Below are positions 45,089 to 56,227 of a stretch of DNA of 64,000 nt, piece after piece. The position numbers were made by a program, and so were the translations under genes. The notes beneath the pieces are model-generated. The model was not told where the DNA came from. It saw only the letters and a program-made list of their open reading frames with translations, and did not search any database. Origin of the DNA: Bromus sterilis (Eukaryota; Streptophyta; Magnoliopsida; Poales; Poaceae); assembly GCA_950022295.1 (NCBI GenBank), contig OX465600.1, positions 307,530,031 through 307,594,030 on the forward strand, in the 5' to 3' direction. Position 1 is the first letter of the stretch, and each line of letters starts with the position of its first letter.

Positions 45089-46669
45089 TGATAGTGATTT
45101 CTCTCCCTTCGTTGGTGAGCCCCAAGTGGAAGGCGTGATGTAGCACAGCAGCAAATTTCCCTCAGTAAAGATACCAAGGTTTGTCTCCAGTAGGACTCCA
45201 GAGATGATAAGTAGGTGTCAGCGGCGCTACTGACGCGGACCTGCACACAGACACAAATAACTTTGTTCCCAACGAAGTTCAGAGAGGTTGTCAATCTCTC
45301 CGGTCTTGTTGTTCACAAAGGATCAAACGCAAAGGATAATGATAGCAACTGAAAGTAAAAGCAGAAAAGTAAATGAGCGTGTAAACAGTAATGAGGATAT
45401 GGACCGGGATACGTGATGTTCACTAGTGATGTCTCTCTCCCAAAAGACGATAAAACTGCTATGCGAGGTGAACAAATTACAGAAGGGCAATTGACAGGAT
45501 TATGAACGCACCGCAATGCTAACTATGTTACAAAAGAAAGGAAGAGGCTCAAAAGCACGGGCAGTACGCCAAAATAAGTAGACCGAAATCCAACTGCATC
45601 TACTACTAATCATCCACCGTGAGATATCTATCCAGAACATCTCGCTGGTATTAAGTTGCGAGCCCACCCAAAGTGTAAACCCAAAGCAACAGAAAACTGC
45701 ATTAAAAAGCACTTTGCGTAAAGTAAACAATCCTTGCAACCGCGGTTACAAGCACCGTTGTTTTCCCCTTGTGGCAACAGCACATCCCCTAGACTCATGT
45801 TTCTGTCACTCAAGCGTGTCATCGGGGGGCATGAACCCACAATCGAGCATAACGTTCCCTCTTGGGGTTACTACCTACTACTTGGCCAAAGCAATAAACA
45901 GCAACGGAGAACATGCAAGAATTACTTAGGAACAAAAATATAAGAGATAAGAACCAAATATATTACTCAATCACAATCTGAACATAATCTCATAATCCAT
46001 CAGATCCCATCAAACTCAGCATAGCAATAGCAGAAAGATTACAAAAGTGCCTCGATCATGTAGGGCAGCTCACGAGGTCTAAACCATGAAGAACAAAGAG
46101 GGGAGGAGAACATCACATAGCTACTGATCACGGACCCATGGTCCAAGGAAAACTACTCACGAGACATCCGGGAAGCATCCATGGTGGAGAGGAGACTCCC
46201 GGAGGTCGGCCCTCCCTCCGGCAGGGTGCCGGGAAGAGGTCTTCTGGTGCTCCCGATCTCGGAAGCGCGGCGGCGGCGGAACAGAGGAGAGATCGCGAAA
46301 AAGGGTTCCCGTCTCGGAAGTTTCCCGTGACGGAGAATATATAGGCGAAGGGGGGCAGCCAGGGGGGCACCAGGGGTCCAGGCGCCCCCCTGGCGCATGG
46401 GCCCCTGGTGGTGGCCCTCTGGCCCCACCCAGGTTCTTCCGGAAGGTTCCTTCATGCTGATTTTTTATCTGAATTTTCCCGAATTTTTGAGCACTTTTTA
46501 TATGGGGGAAAACTGAAATAGAAAACAGGAATTGGCACTGTGGTGCACTGAGTTAATAGGTTAGTCCAAATATGATCAAAAGTGTATGAAAGTGTATCTA
46601 GATCATAGCAATATCACACAAAACATGCATGGAGCAAGCAGAAATTATAGATACGTTTTGAACGTATCA
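45089..46669 (-). repeat. 3' LTR of element B
   Basis: Differs from the other LTR by scattered substitutions, a gap of about 30 bases in the GC-rich segment near 46395, and a changed terminus (TGATAGTGATTTCTC here against TGATGGCGCGAGTG at 51678). The exact left end is therefore uncertain by several bases. Confidence 0.75.
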
Positions 46670-49509
46670 ACATCCCCAAGCTTAATTCCTGCTCATCCTC
46701 GAGTAGGTAAATGATAACAGCATAATTTCTGTGGTGACATGCTAGCAACCATATAAGAACTTTGAAAAGTAAAGCAATCAAGGTTATAAATTCAATTCAT
46801 GTCATAACATGCAAGAGTCTATATTAGCATTGAAACAAGTAACAAAAGAACATTAGGTGGAAGAGCTCTCGCTGTCCGTGACTCGAATGTCTCCAAATGG
46901 TGTTTGCGTGCAAGAAGGGGGATATGGAATACGAGAAAAACAATTTATTTGTTGAGAACTCAATCTACTAAAGTTTCACACTCGGTCTTTTTCTGGAATC
47001 TTATCTTGACTCGTTCCCAGACCACTAGCCAGGTACAAGTCAATTTGATCCACTCTTTTTTCAATATTTTTAGCACTCATGCAATGGATGAGTGTAAGCA
47101 CGAGAGTTGACACTTGGGATGGCAAAGAGAGGAGTATGGAGGAGGAAGACAAAAAAGGAGGAGAAAGGCTCACATCAATGAGGACAATCATAGGCAAGAG
47201 ATGCCGAATGATAGATATGATGTGAGGAGTAGGGATTGCCATGCAACGGATGCACATACGAGCTAGGAAGCTCTCCAATGGAACTAGTGGGGTGCATCTA
47301 ACTTGCTCGCTTATGAAGACCTAGAGCTCGTTTGAGGAGGCTCATCCTTGGAATATGCAAGCCAAGTTCTATAGTGTGAAGGTCCCCACATAGCTATATG
47401 CATAATGATCATCTCTATGGAGTACAAGGATATAAAGGGAGTACTAGTGTGGATCTCTCAAAAGGATAGTAGTGTTGCCCCTTTCTCTCTTTTTATTTCT
47501 TTTTTCTTTTTTTTCTTTTTTTTGTATTTTTTGGTGGCCTCAATGGCTCTTTCTATTTAACTCTCATTTGTCCTCTTTGGGATCTTTTATTGTGTCCACT
47601 TTGGGATCTTTTCCTCACTTAAGGGCAACACTCTATTTTACAAGAAGGTAAAGGAGATCTTTCACACTTTACAAGGTACTCAAAATCATAAAGAAGATGT
47701 AACTAACATGATGTATGCAATGTATGTCGCTGCCAGTATAGCAGGAACATGTATGACATGAAGATCAAGTCATGAAGAGGTGGATGTTGCATGGCAATAT
47801 ATCTCGGAAAGACTATGGAAATGCCTTGATAGGTAGGTATGGTGGTTGTTTTGAGGAAAGATATAAGGAGGTTTATGATGACAGAGCGTATCATGCCAAG
47901 GGTTTGGATGTACCGGCGAAGGTGGACACCAACTCTCGGAGTGAGAAGAAGGCAATGCACGGCACGGGAGAGGCTAGCAAAATATGGGAAGGTGGAAGTG
48001 TCAACTTTCAATACTTACATTAGTCCGAAGAACTCATGCACTTATTATCGCTAACTCTGAATCTAATAAGGAGGTTCACAAAGAGACAAGTACCCCGAGG
48101 AGGAGTGTATGGGGGTTTGGTTATCCTTGCACATCCTCGACTCATGGTACGTGAGTGTACTCTAATATTCGATCCCTCCAAAGATTAGTGATCCATCTAG
48201 TAGCTAGAGTTCTCAACTGGTTTTGTAGGTTTTGAAAATAAACACGGATTGCCCAAAATATGACATCTATCACTAATAGGCTAGAGCTCTTGACACCAAA
48301 AGTTCAAACATTACTAACAACAATACCTCAAAACTATTGCAAGTTACTACTAGAATTAAATAGCAACCTCAATTATCTACTTTCAAGACAAGACACAACT
48401 CAGTGCAACAACCAACTCTCTTTGACAAGATAAACATGAATGCTAAAAGGAGTTCCAGCAACAGACTAAACAAAAGCCAAGGCTCTTTCTAAAGACAAAC
48501 TAAGACTAAAACTAAACATGGCAGCAGCTACGAAAAGATAAAGAACACACAACAGCAAAAAGATAGGCAGGAAAAATCCTATGATGTGTTCTAGATTTTG
48601 AAAGTGGAGCGTGTTTCTCTCCCACACAAAGTAATAAGGGATCTAACTTGTTATGAACAGCAACCAAAGCTAAAGAAAACTAAAAATAAAACCTAAGAGC
48701 GAGACGCTCCAAGCATAGCACATAACGCATGAAGTGATAAAAATATAGTGAGACAAAGGACGAACTGATGATTGTTGATGGAGAAGGGGATGCACGGGGG
48801 CATCCCCAAGCTTAGACGCTTGAGTCCCCTTGAATATTTATTGGGGATGCATGGGGGCATCCCCAAGCTTGAGCGCTTGACACTCCTGGATCTTCTTTCA
48901 TCATCTTCCATCGCACACTTGAAAACTCCCTTCATACACAACTCATCATAAGCTGATTAGAGAGGTTAGTACCCTTAATAAAATATTTTTTACCCACTGG
49001 ATATAAAGATATTCTTGAAGAGCTACTGTTTCTCAAGAGTGCCAAAAGGTTTTTGCATAGAAAAAGCAAGCTTAAGGTTTGCAAAAGTGAAGAGAGGCAA
49101 AACACGGCAGAATCTGTGAAAAACAGAACAACAGGTAGTAAAGAATTTTTTAGGGGCACTTCTACAACTCAAATAAAAAAACTCAGAACATACGAAAGTT
49201 TCACAATTGTATAGAGCACGCTTTCAAAGAAATTCAGATCAAAAAGATGATCTGGTGATTTGATTCGAATTTTTCTGTCAAGGGACAGAATCTGTTTTCT
49301 GGACAGCTTGTCACAACTTTTGCTTCCCTTATCATAAGAGGCTATAACTTGGCACAAAGCTGAAAAATAAAGATACAATGATGTTGCTACAGTAGTAACA
49401 AACATCAGGACAAAACAAAATCAAAAATAAAAACCTAAATTCGTTGCGGGCTGCCTCTCGAAAGCTCTTTCTTTTATGCTTTTAAGCTAGGCATGATGCA
49501 AAAGAAGAA

Positions 49510-50601
49510 TCAAGTTTTATCAAGAGAAAGAGAATAACTAGCCCGTGTAACGGACTCAAAAGGTAACTTGATTTTATTTCTAGGGAAGTGTTCCATCCCC
49601 TTTTTGAATGGGAATTGGAATTTTATATTCCCCTCTTTCATGTCAATAACCGCACCAACGGTGCGAAGAAAAGGACGTCCCAAAATAATTGGACACAAAG
49701 GTTCACACTCTATATCCATAAAAATAAAATCAACGGGAACATAGTTGTCATTGACAATGATAAGAACATCGTCGATCTTCCCCAAAGGTTTCTTTATGGA
49801 AGAATCAACAAGACGAACACCAAAAGAACAAGGCTCAAAGGGCTTCAATTCAAACATATCAAATATTCTTTTGGGCATAACGGAGGTACTAGCTCCAACA
49901 TCACATAAAGCATAGCAAGAGAAGTTATTTAATTTAATTTTGATCATAGGGTCCCAACCATCATCTAGCTTCCTAGGTATGGAGGCTTCTACTCTAATCT
50001 TCTCCTCCCTAGATTTGATGAGAGCATTTGTGATATGCTCCGTGAAGGCAAGATTAAGTGTGCTAGTGTGGGGGTCTCTAGCCATTTTGTGTAGCAAGCA
50101 AATAACTTCTGAGAGGGTGCAACTATCAAAATCAATATCACTACTATCAAAGGTGGTAGTAGTGTCGTCTAGGCTAACTTGTTTGAAACCCTCTATGTTC
50201 ATAGGAGTCTCTTCATCTTTGGTTGAGGTATTAGCATCACCATTAATACGTCCAACGGGACTAGGAGTGCATTGGGTGCTAATAGTTTGGGTGTCCTCAA
50301 CAATTTGGATAGTGGCAACTGTGTGGTGTGTAGGAAGGCTCTTAATTCTATCCTCTTCCTCTTTTTCTCTAGCCCACCTTTCTTTAAGTTTAGCCATCAT
50401 CCTAATATTTTCATTAATTTGTAATTGGATAGCATTAATAGGAGTGGCCTTATTCTCCTCAAGGGGAGAGGTTCTAATTTTAAGCATCTCAATATCAAGG
50501 GCTAAGCTTTCTACCTTCAAAGAGAGATTATCTATTTTAGCTAATTTATCCTCTACATTTTTGTTGAAGGCTTTTTGGGTAGTGATAAAGTTTCTAAGCA
50601 T
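49510..50601 (-). CDS. Retroelement gag C-terminal part and aspartic protease, element B
   Basis: A 363-residue frame. The first 110 residues are a charged, probably coiled-coil segment (KERWAREKEEEDRIKSL). From about residue 212 comes the retropepsin domain: the active-site motif is CDVGAST, where most relatives have D-L/I/S-GAS, followed by the closing motif PIILGRPFLRTVGAVIDM. The frame ends with a stop soon after the protease; no RT follows. Its 5' side continues the gag of 51565-50699 after a one-base frameshift near 50735, so gag-protease was originally one polyprotein. Open lengths suggest recent activity. Confidence 0.8.
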   Translation of the reverse strand: MLRNFITTQKAFNKNVEDKLAKIDNLSLKVESLALDIEMLKIRTSPLEENKATPINAIQLQINENIRMMAKLKERWAREKEEEDRIKSLPTHHTVATIQIVEDTQTISTQCTPSPVGRINGDANTSTKDEETPMNIEGFKQVSLDDTTTTFDSSDIDFDSCTLSEVICLLHKMARDPHTSTLNLAFTEHITNALIKSREEKIRVEASIPRKLDDGWDPMIKIKLNNFSCYALCDVGASTSVMPKRIFDMFELKPFEPCSFGVRLVDSSIKKPLGKIDDVLIIVNDNYVPVDFIFMDIECEPLCPIILGRPFLRTVGAVIDMKEGNIKFQFPFKKGMEHFPRNKIKLPFESVTRASYSLSLDKT

Positions 50602-50698
50602 GCTTTCTAATTCAGAAGAGGGGTTCTTGTTGCTAGGGTAGGTGTTGTTGTTCCCATAGTTGGATGGAAACGGTCTAGGATTGCTAGCAAAATTACCC

Positions 50699-51565
50699 CT
50701 ATAAGCATTGTTGTTGAAGTTGTTTGGTAACCAAAGAATTTAAAGGGACATCATGAGGATCAATAGAGGGTTGCTTGGTAAGTAGAGACATAATTAAGTC
50801 AACTTTTTCATTGAGGGAGGTAATTTCCTCGACAGAGTTTACCTTCCTACCTGTTGGAGCGCGCTCGGTGTGCCATTGGGAATAATTGGTCATCATTTCA
50901 TCGAGAAGCTTCGTGGCAGCACCAAGTGTAGTTGACATAAAGGTTCCTACCGCGGCCGAATCTAACAGGTTCCGCGAGGTAAAGTTCAAGCCTGCATAAA
51001 AAGTCTGGATAACCATCCAGGTAGTCAAACCATGTGTAGGGCATTTCTTAACAAGAGATTTCATTCGTTCCCAGGCCTGGGCAACGTGTTCATTATCCAA
51101 TTGCTTAAAATTCATAATGTTACTCCTTAATTGGATAATTTTAGCAGGTGGGTAGTACTTCCCTATAAAAGCATCTTTGCACTTATCCCAAGAATCTATG
51201 CTATTCCTAGGCAAAGATTGAAACCAGATTTTAGCTTCTCCCCTTAAAGAGAAAGGAAAGAGCTTGAGCTTAACAATATCACCTTCTACTTCTTTATACT
51301 TTTGCATATCACATAATTCAACAAAATTGATCAAGTGTAAAGCAGCATCATCTCCAGCACCAGAGAATTGATCTCTCATAACAAGGTTTAGCAAGGCAGG
51401 TTTAATTTCATAAGAGGTAGCTGAAGTGGCAGGTGTGGCAATGAGGGTGCAGATAAAGTCTTGGTTGTTGTGACTAGTGAAGTCACACAACTTGGTGTTT
51501 TTAGTGGAACCCATAGCAGCAGCAAGTGTGGAAGATTTTTTTGTGATTTTTGATATAAGACTCAA
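50699..51565 (-). CDS. Retroelement gag (Athila-like), element B
   Basis: A 288-residue frame. The original start is probably the internal Met before GSTKNTKLCDF. The capsid-type retrotransposon gag domain spans about residues 70-200 (LKLFPFSLRGEAKIWFQSLP, SWDKCKDAFIGKYYPP, AQAWERMKSLVKKCPTHGL). A one-base frameshift near 50735 ends the frame early; the following NFNNNAYRGN and SNYGNNNTYPS segment lies in the frame that leads into the protease ORF. It forms the RNA-packaging shell of the element. Confidence 0.85.
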   Translation of the reverse strand: MSLISKITKKSSTLAAAMGSTKNTKLCDFTSHNNQDFICTLIATPATSATSYEIKPALLNLVMRDQFSGAGDDAALHLINFVELCDMQKYKEVEGDIVKLKLFPFSLRGEAKIWFQSLPRNSIDSWDKCKDAFIGKYYPPAKIIQLRSNIMNFKQLDNEHVAQAWERMKSLVKKCPTHGLTTWMVIQTFYAGLNFTSRNLLDSAAVGTFMSTTLGAATKLLDEMMTNYSQWHTERAPTGRKVNSVEEITSLNEKVDLIMSLLTKQPSIDPHDVPLNSLVTKQLQQQCL

Positions 51566-51650
51566 AGATAAAAACTGAAAGGTAAACTAACAAGACTAAA
51601 AAACAAAGGTAAAGGGTAGTGTGCAACTCCCCTATCTTAGCACTCGGAGT

Positions 51651-51667
51651 CCCCGGCAACGGCGCCA
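51651..51667 (-). other. Primer-binding site of element B (tRNA-Asp type)
   Basis: On the minus strand TGGCGCCGTTGCCGGGG follows the 5' LTR by ten bases. This is the site seen in Athila-type elements, which are primed by tRNA-Asp. Confidence 0.75.
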
Positions 51668-51677
51668 GAAATTTGCT

Positions 51678-53323
51678 TGATGGCGCGAGTGTTGACGGGT
51701 GTAGTCTTCTCGCCCTTCGTTGGTGAGCCCCAAGTGGAAGGCGTGATGTAGCACATCAGCAAATTTCCCTCAGTAAAGATACCAAGGTTTGTCTCTAGTA
51801 GGACTCCAGAGATGATAAGTAGGTGTCAGCGGCGCAACTGACGCGGACCTGCACACAGACACAAATAACTTTGTTCCCAACGAAGTTCAGAGAGGTTGTC
51901 AATCTCTCCGGTCTTGTTGTTCACAAAGGATCAAACACAAAGGATAATGATAGCAACTGAAAGTAAAAGCAGAAAAGTAAATGAGCGTGTAAAAAGTAAT
52001 GAGGATATGGACCGGGATACGTGATGTTCACTAGTGATGTCTCTCTCCCAAAAGACGATAAAACTGCTTTGCGAGGTGAACAAATTACAGAAGGGCAATT
52101 GACAGGATTATGAACGCACCGCAATGCTAACTATGTTACAAAAGAAAGGAAGAGGCTCAAAAGCACGGGCAGTACGCCAAAATAAGTAGACCGAAATCCA
52201 ACTTCATCTACTACTAATCATCCACCTTGAGATATCTATCCAGAACATCTCGCTGGTATTAAGTTGCGAGCCCCACCCAAAGTGTAAACCCAAAGCAACA
52301 GACAACTGCATTAAAAAGCACTTTGCGTAAAGTAAACAATCCTTGCAACCGCGGTTACAAGCACCGTTGTTTTCCCCCTTGTGGCAAAAACACATCCCCT
52401 AGACTCATGTTTCTGTCACTCAAGCGTGTCATCGGGGGGCATGAACCCACAATCGAGCATAACGTTCCCTCTTGGGGTTACTACCTACTACTTGGCCAAA
52501 GCAATAAACATCAACGGAGAACATGCAAGAATTACTTAGGAACAAAAATATAAGAGATAAGAACCAAATATATTGCTCAATCACAATCTGAACATAATCT
52601 CATAATCCATCAGATCCCATCAAACTCAGCATAGCAATAGCAGAAAGATTACAAAAGTGCCTCGATCATGTAGGGCAGCTCACGAGGTCTAAACCATGAA
52701 GAACAAAGAGGGGAGGAGAACATCACATAGCTACTGATCACGGACCCATGGTCCAAGGAAAACTACTCACGAGACATCCGGGAAGCATCCATGGTGGAGA
52801 GGAGACTCCCGGAGGTCGGCCCTCCCTCCGACAGGGTGCCGGGAAGAGGTCTTCTGGTGCTCCCGATCTCGGAAGCGCGGCGGCGGCGGAACAGAGGAGA
52901 GATCGCGAAAAAGGGTTCCCGCCTCAGAAGTTTCCCGTGACGGAGAATATATAGGCGAAGGGGGGCAGCCAGGGGGGGCACTAGGGGTCCAGGCGCCCCC
53001 CTGGCGCGGCCAAGCCCTAGGGCGCGCCACCAGAGCGCCTAGGCCCCTGGTGGTGGCCCTCTGGACCCTCCCATGTTCTTCCGGAAGGTTCCTTCACGCT
53101 GATTTTTTATCTGAATTTTCCCGAATTTTTTGAGCACTTTTTATATGGGGGAAAACTGAAATAGAAAAACAGAAGAAAACAGGAACTGGCACTGTGGTGC
53201 ACTGAGTTAATAGGTTAGTCCAAATATGATCAAACGTGTATGAAAGTGTATCTAGATCATAGCAATATCACACAAAACATGCATGGAGCAAGCAGAAATT
53301 ATAGATACGTTTTGGACGTATCA
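51678..53323 (-). repeat. 5' LTR of element B
   Basis: 1646 bases, plus-strand ends TGATGGCG and ACGTATCA. Better preserved than the 3' copy. Confidence 0.8.
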
Positions 53324-54839
53324 GTTCCCAGCAAACCATGTACTGCTATGTTACTATTGCTCGTTGCTCAGCCCCTGCGTAGTATGCATGCTTAGGATGC
53401 TACGATGTTACCCTGTTACTCCTTGGTTTGGGATATCACATTATTATATTTTTGTTGATGATATGATTATTATAATGTTGACTATATTCGACGAAGGATG
53501 GAAGGTCTAGGCTATCCCGTCCCGTCGCTTTGTTCCATTCGAGTCACCTAGGATCCGAGTTCCGGGTATTGGTTCTAAGACTGAGCGTGCCTAACCGCGT
53601 GTGGGATTTCATGGGGTCCCCTTTCCTTACCTACCTAGCTTCAAACATTTCTAGTGGTGGCCCAAGCTGGGTTTTACTTTTGCAACGTGTGTGTGTTGGT
53701 TGGCGCCCCAGCTGTTTTCGAAACAACTCGGGCCAGCGGAGACATAGTTTTTCTGTTGGTCCAAACCTGGAAGCTCGGGGGTTGCCCACATAGTTTGGGT
53801 AACTAACCCGACCTCATCCAGACGGTAGAGGCCAATTCGAGAGCGCGACCGGCTTTTGAGTTGGATGTCGACTCACCGGGGGCCACCCGGATTTGTGCGT
53901 TGTTAGTTAGAGGGACCTGTCGTTACAGATCTCTTGGGACTAAATCATAAAATGGTTGCCTATCATGGGTAGCAACTGAGAGAGATGGGCGTGCGTGCGG
54001 AGCCTTGTAATGGGCAGTTGGTACACCCCTGCAAGGTTAAATATTTTCGAGAAGCCGTGTCCACGGTTATGGACGACTTGAGACCTACTCCTTGTTCATA
54101 GACAACAACAACTGAGATAATCTTAATAAACTTGACCAATGTGTGTGTGCCTTGACTGTTTCTTCTTCGTCGGGATGCGAAGAGGAGGACAAGGATAGGT
54201 TAAGTGTTATGCTTGCGTAAGTAGGTGGATAGCAAGACTTGTTGGAGGCGATTCCTCATCGAATGCTTGGCTTCTTATCTTACTCTCTAGATCGTTAGCC
54301 ACTTCATAAATGCTAGTGCGGCAGCAACCTCACCACTTACCCCATCCTTACCGTAAACTACTAGTTGTCCTAGAATGACGAGTGGTGAAGTCCTTGCTGG
54401 GTCAGTTGACCAGTACAGTTGGATGCTAAGTACTTCTGTACTCATGATACTACCCCCAAAATCTTTTCAGGGTTCTTGATCGACGACAGGTATGGTGACC
54501 GACGTTTCACGTGGAGACTCGACGCGACTAGTTAGGCGGATCTCGGCGGAGGGCCTGGACCCGTGTGGTTATGGGGATCGATGATTTTCTCTTTGCCAGT
54601 AGGAATTTGATTGTAGTCTGTACCCAGACATGTATCTTCCGTTGATGTATTGTATTAAGGCAGTTGTATGCCGATTGTATGAGATGTTGTATCCTTGTAC
54701 CTGTAATGTTGTGATATCACGTTGGAAATCCGGGGCATATGGCTATGTCATATGTCGCAGTGGGACCGATATGTGCTTCGTCCCCGGATCTGGATGGAAA
54801 CAGCTAGATCCGGAAAAGTACCGCATATCGGGCCTTACA
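53324..54839 (+). repeat. 5' LTR final segment of the Tekay-like element
   Basis: Resumes after element B and runs to CGGGCCTTACA. It is related to the reverse complement of 56228-57750 in the chromovirus LTR, for example CCAGCAAA..ATGTACTGCTATGTTA and GCTCAGCC near 53330-53375. Confidence 0.75.
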
Positions 54840-55440
54840 ACTTGGTATCAGAGCCTTATCGACCGTAGGATCCCTTCTCTGGCCGAAGTCGAGTCTAGAC
54901 AAAAACTATTTTGTAGTAACTAAGATAGTTATCGGAGAGTAGGAATCTTTGTACTCCTTACCCTTACTCCGGTCAGGACAAGTGTCGTAAGTGTTTTATT
55001 CTTGACTTATCCCCTTTCAAACTTTAGGATCTCGAGTGTGTGGAGTTTCGTAATAGTTACAATGCCTTGCTTGCAGCGTATTGTCTCGATTCCGATCTCA
55101 GGTTTGGGAATTCCTATAGTACCTTTAGCTTCTCCGGTTTCGGATATCATCTGGGTCGTCCTTTGCCCTCCCTCCTTTTGCCGGTGTTTTCATGACTTGC
55201 GTCGGAAACACTATCCTTTGATCCGGTTATCGTTGTCATTCCTCCTCTTCACACCGACGGTTTCGTATTTTCGACGATGTCGTCTCCCTGCGGAAATTTA
55301 TCTCGACGGAACTTCGACGTCGACATGAAGCAGAGTCCCTTGTTGGTGGTGTTGAAGATCGTCCGCTCTCTTTTCTCTTCCCCCTATCCCCCGGATCATC
55401 CTGGATCTCGGGACAAGATCCCTTGTTGGTGGTGTTGTAT
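54840..55440 (+). other. Internal region of the Tekay-like element, deleted
   Basis: Leader sequence resembling that at 12941-13590 (GAGTCTAGAC...AAAACTATTTTG) is joined to the last bases of pol (ATCTCGGGACAAGATCCC then TTGTTGGTGG), which correspond to the pol end of the chromovirus at 60985-61015 on the other strand. About 5 kb of coding sequence is gone. Short ORFs here are not genes. Confidence 0.65.
54843..54855 (+). other. Primer-binding site (tRNA-iMet type)
   Basis: TGGTATCAGAGCC, three bases after the LTR end, identical to that at 12944-12956. Confidence 0.85.
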
Positions 55441-56227
55441 TGTAACAGCCCAGATTTCACAAAAATTAAAAAAAAATTGTTTTCGGTGTGAATTGTTTGA
55501 TTGTCTGATTTGTTTGCGGTGTTTGCATCCCCGATTTATCGATCGGCGATTATTTTCCCATCTTATCTCGTACCGGACGGAGACCGACCCTTGCCACCCT
55601 TACACTCGACCTTGCGACACCGGGTTTCACCCGATCACCGTTGCGAAAACCGCCTGAGACCAGCCACAGCCAACGGAACGAAAACCCCGTTTAATAACTA
55701 AACGGGCTATTTTTATAGCACGCCGGAAAGTGTTCTCGGAACGGTTCCAGCGCAAGGTGAACGCTGCCGGCTCGACGCGCTGATCGCGTAGTTTGAAGTT
55801 TTGCCTGAATCAGAGGTCCGGCGGTCAGAAACGTAAACACCGCGCGCGCGAGAAAAAAACCGGGGATGTTTTTGCAAACTGCCAGCCACGTGGGCTATAT
55901 AAAGACCACCGCACTCCCACCCCTTTCTAGGGTTTCCCTATCCACAAAATTGCAGCCACCCCCTCCAAATTGCCCCAAAATTGCCCTCTAGACCCCAATT
56001 TCGCGAAACCCTAGCTTCCAGGCGTTTTTGGCTGTCAGATCTGGAGCTCGACGCCCCAGATCGCGCCACATGTCCCTCCCAGCCGAACCAGGCCGCCCTG
56101 AGCCGCCTCCACGCTGAGCGCCGCCCGAGCCGCACCTCCATGGCGGCGCCGCCGGCAACGCAGCGCACTCCGGCGAGCCGAGCCGCCGGCCACCTCCTCC
56201 TTTCCCCCGCGCCTCCCTCTCCTCCTC
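55441..56227 (+). repeat. 3' LTR start of the Tekay-like element
   Basis: TGTAACAGCCC start, highly similar to 38267-39060 with few substitutions and a small deletion near 55815. G-box and TATA box are preserved at 55887-55903. Cut at 56227 by the chromovirus. Confidence 0.8.

Larger units (their letters stand above)
45089..53323 (-). mobile_element. Athila-like gypsy element B, gag-protease only
   Basis: Two LTRs in the same orientation (45089-46669 and 51678-53323) enclose a 5-kb internal region. On the minus strand the order is 5' LTR, primer-binding site, gag, protease, about 2.8 kb without ORFs, polypurine tract, 3' LTR. RT, RNase H and integrase are absent, so mobility would need proteins supplied by a relative. 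The LTR copies look nearly identical, indicating a young insertion. The flanks do not show a clean 5-bp duplication (GGTAA before, GTTCC after). Confidence 0.85.
38267..56227 (+). mobile_element. Tekay/Del-like gypsy element, internally deleted and interrupted by nested insertions
   Basis: The 5' LTR starts TGTAACAGCCC at 38267 and is split into 38267-41081, 44911 to about 45088, and 53324-54839 by a solo LTR and by element B; it ends GGCCTTACA. A primer-binding site and about 550 bases of leader follow. A short stretch of pol 3' end then runs to 55440, and the 3' LTR starts with the same TGTAACAGCCC at 55441. The 3' LTR is cut at 56227 by the chromovirus. The joined 5' LTR is about 4.5 kb. 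Gag and nearly all of pol are deleted. Confidence 0.8.

Noticed and set aside
49940..50641. A 233-residue frame on the + strand
   Set aside because: Antisense of the element B gag-protease gene.
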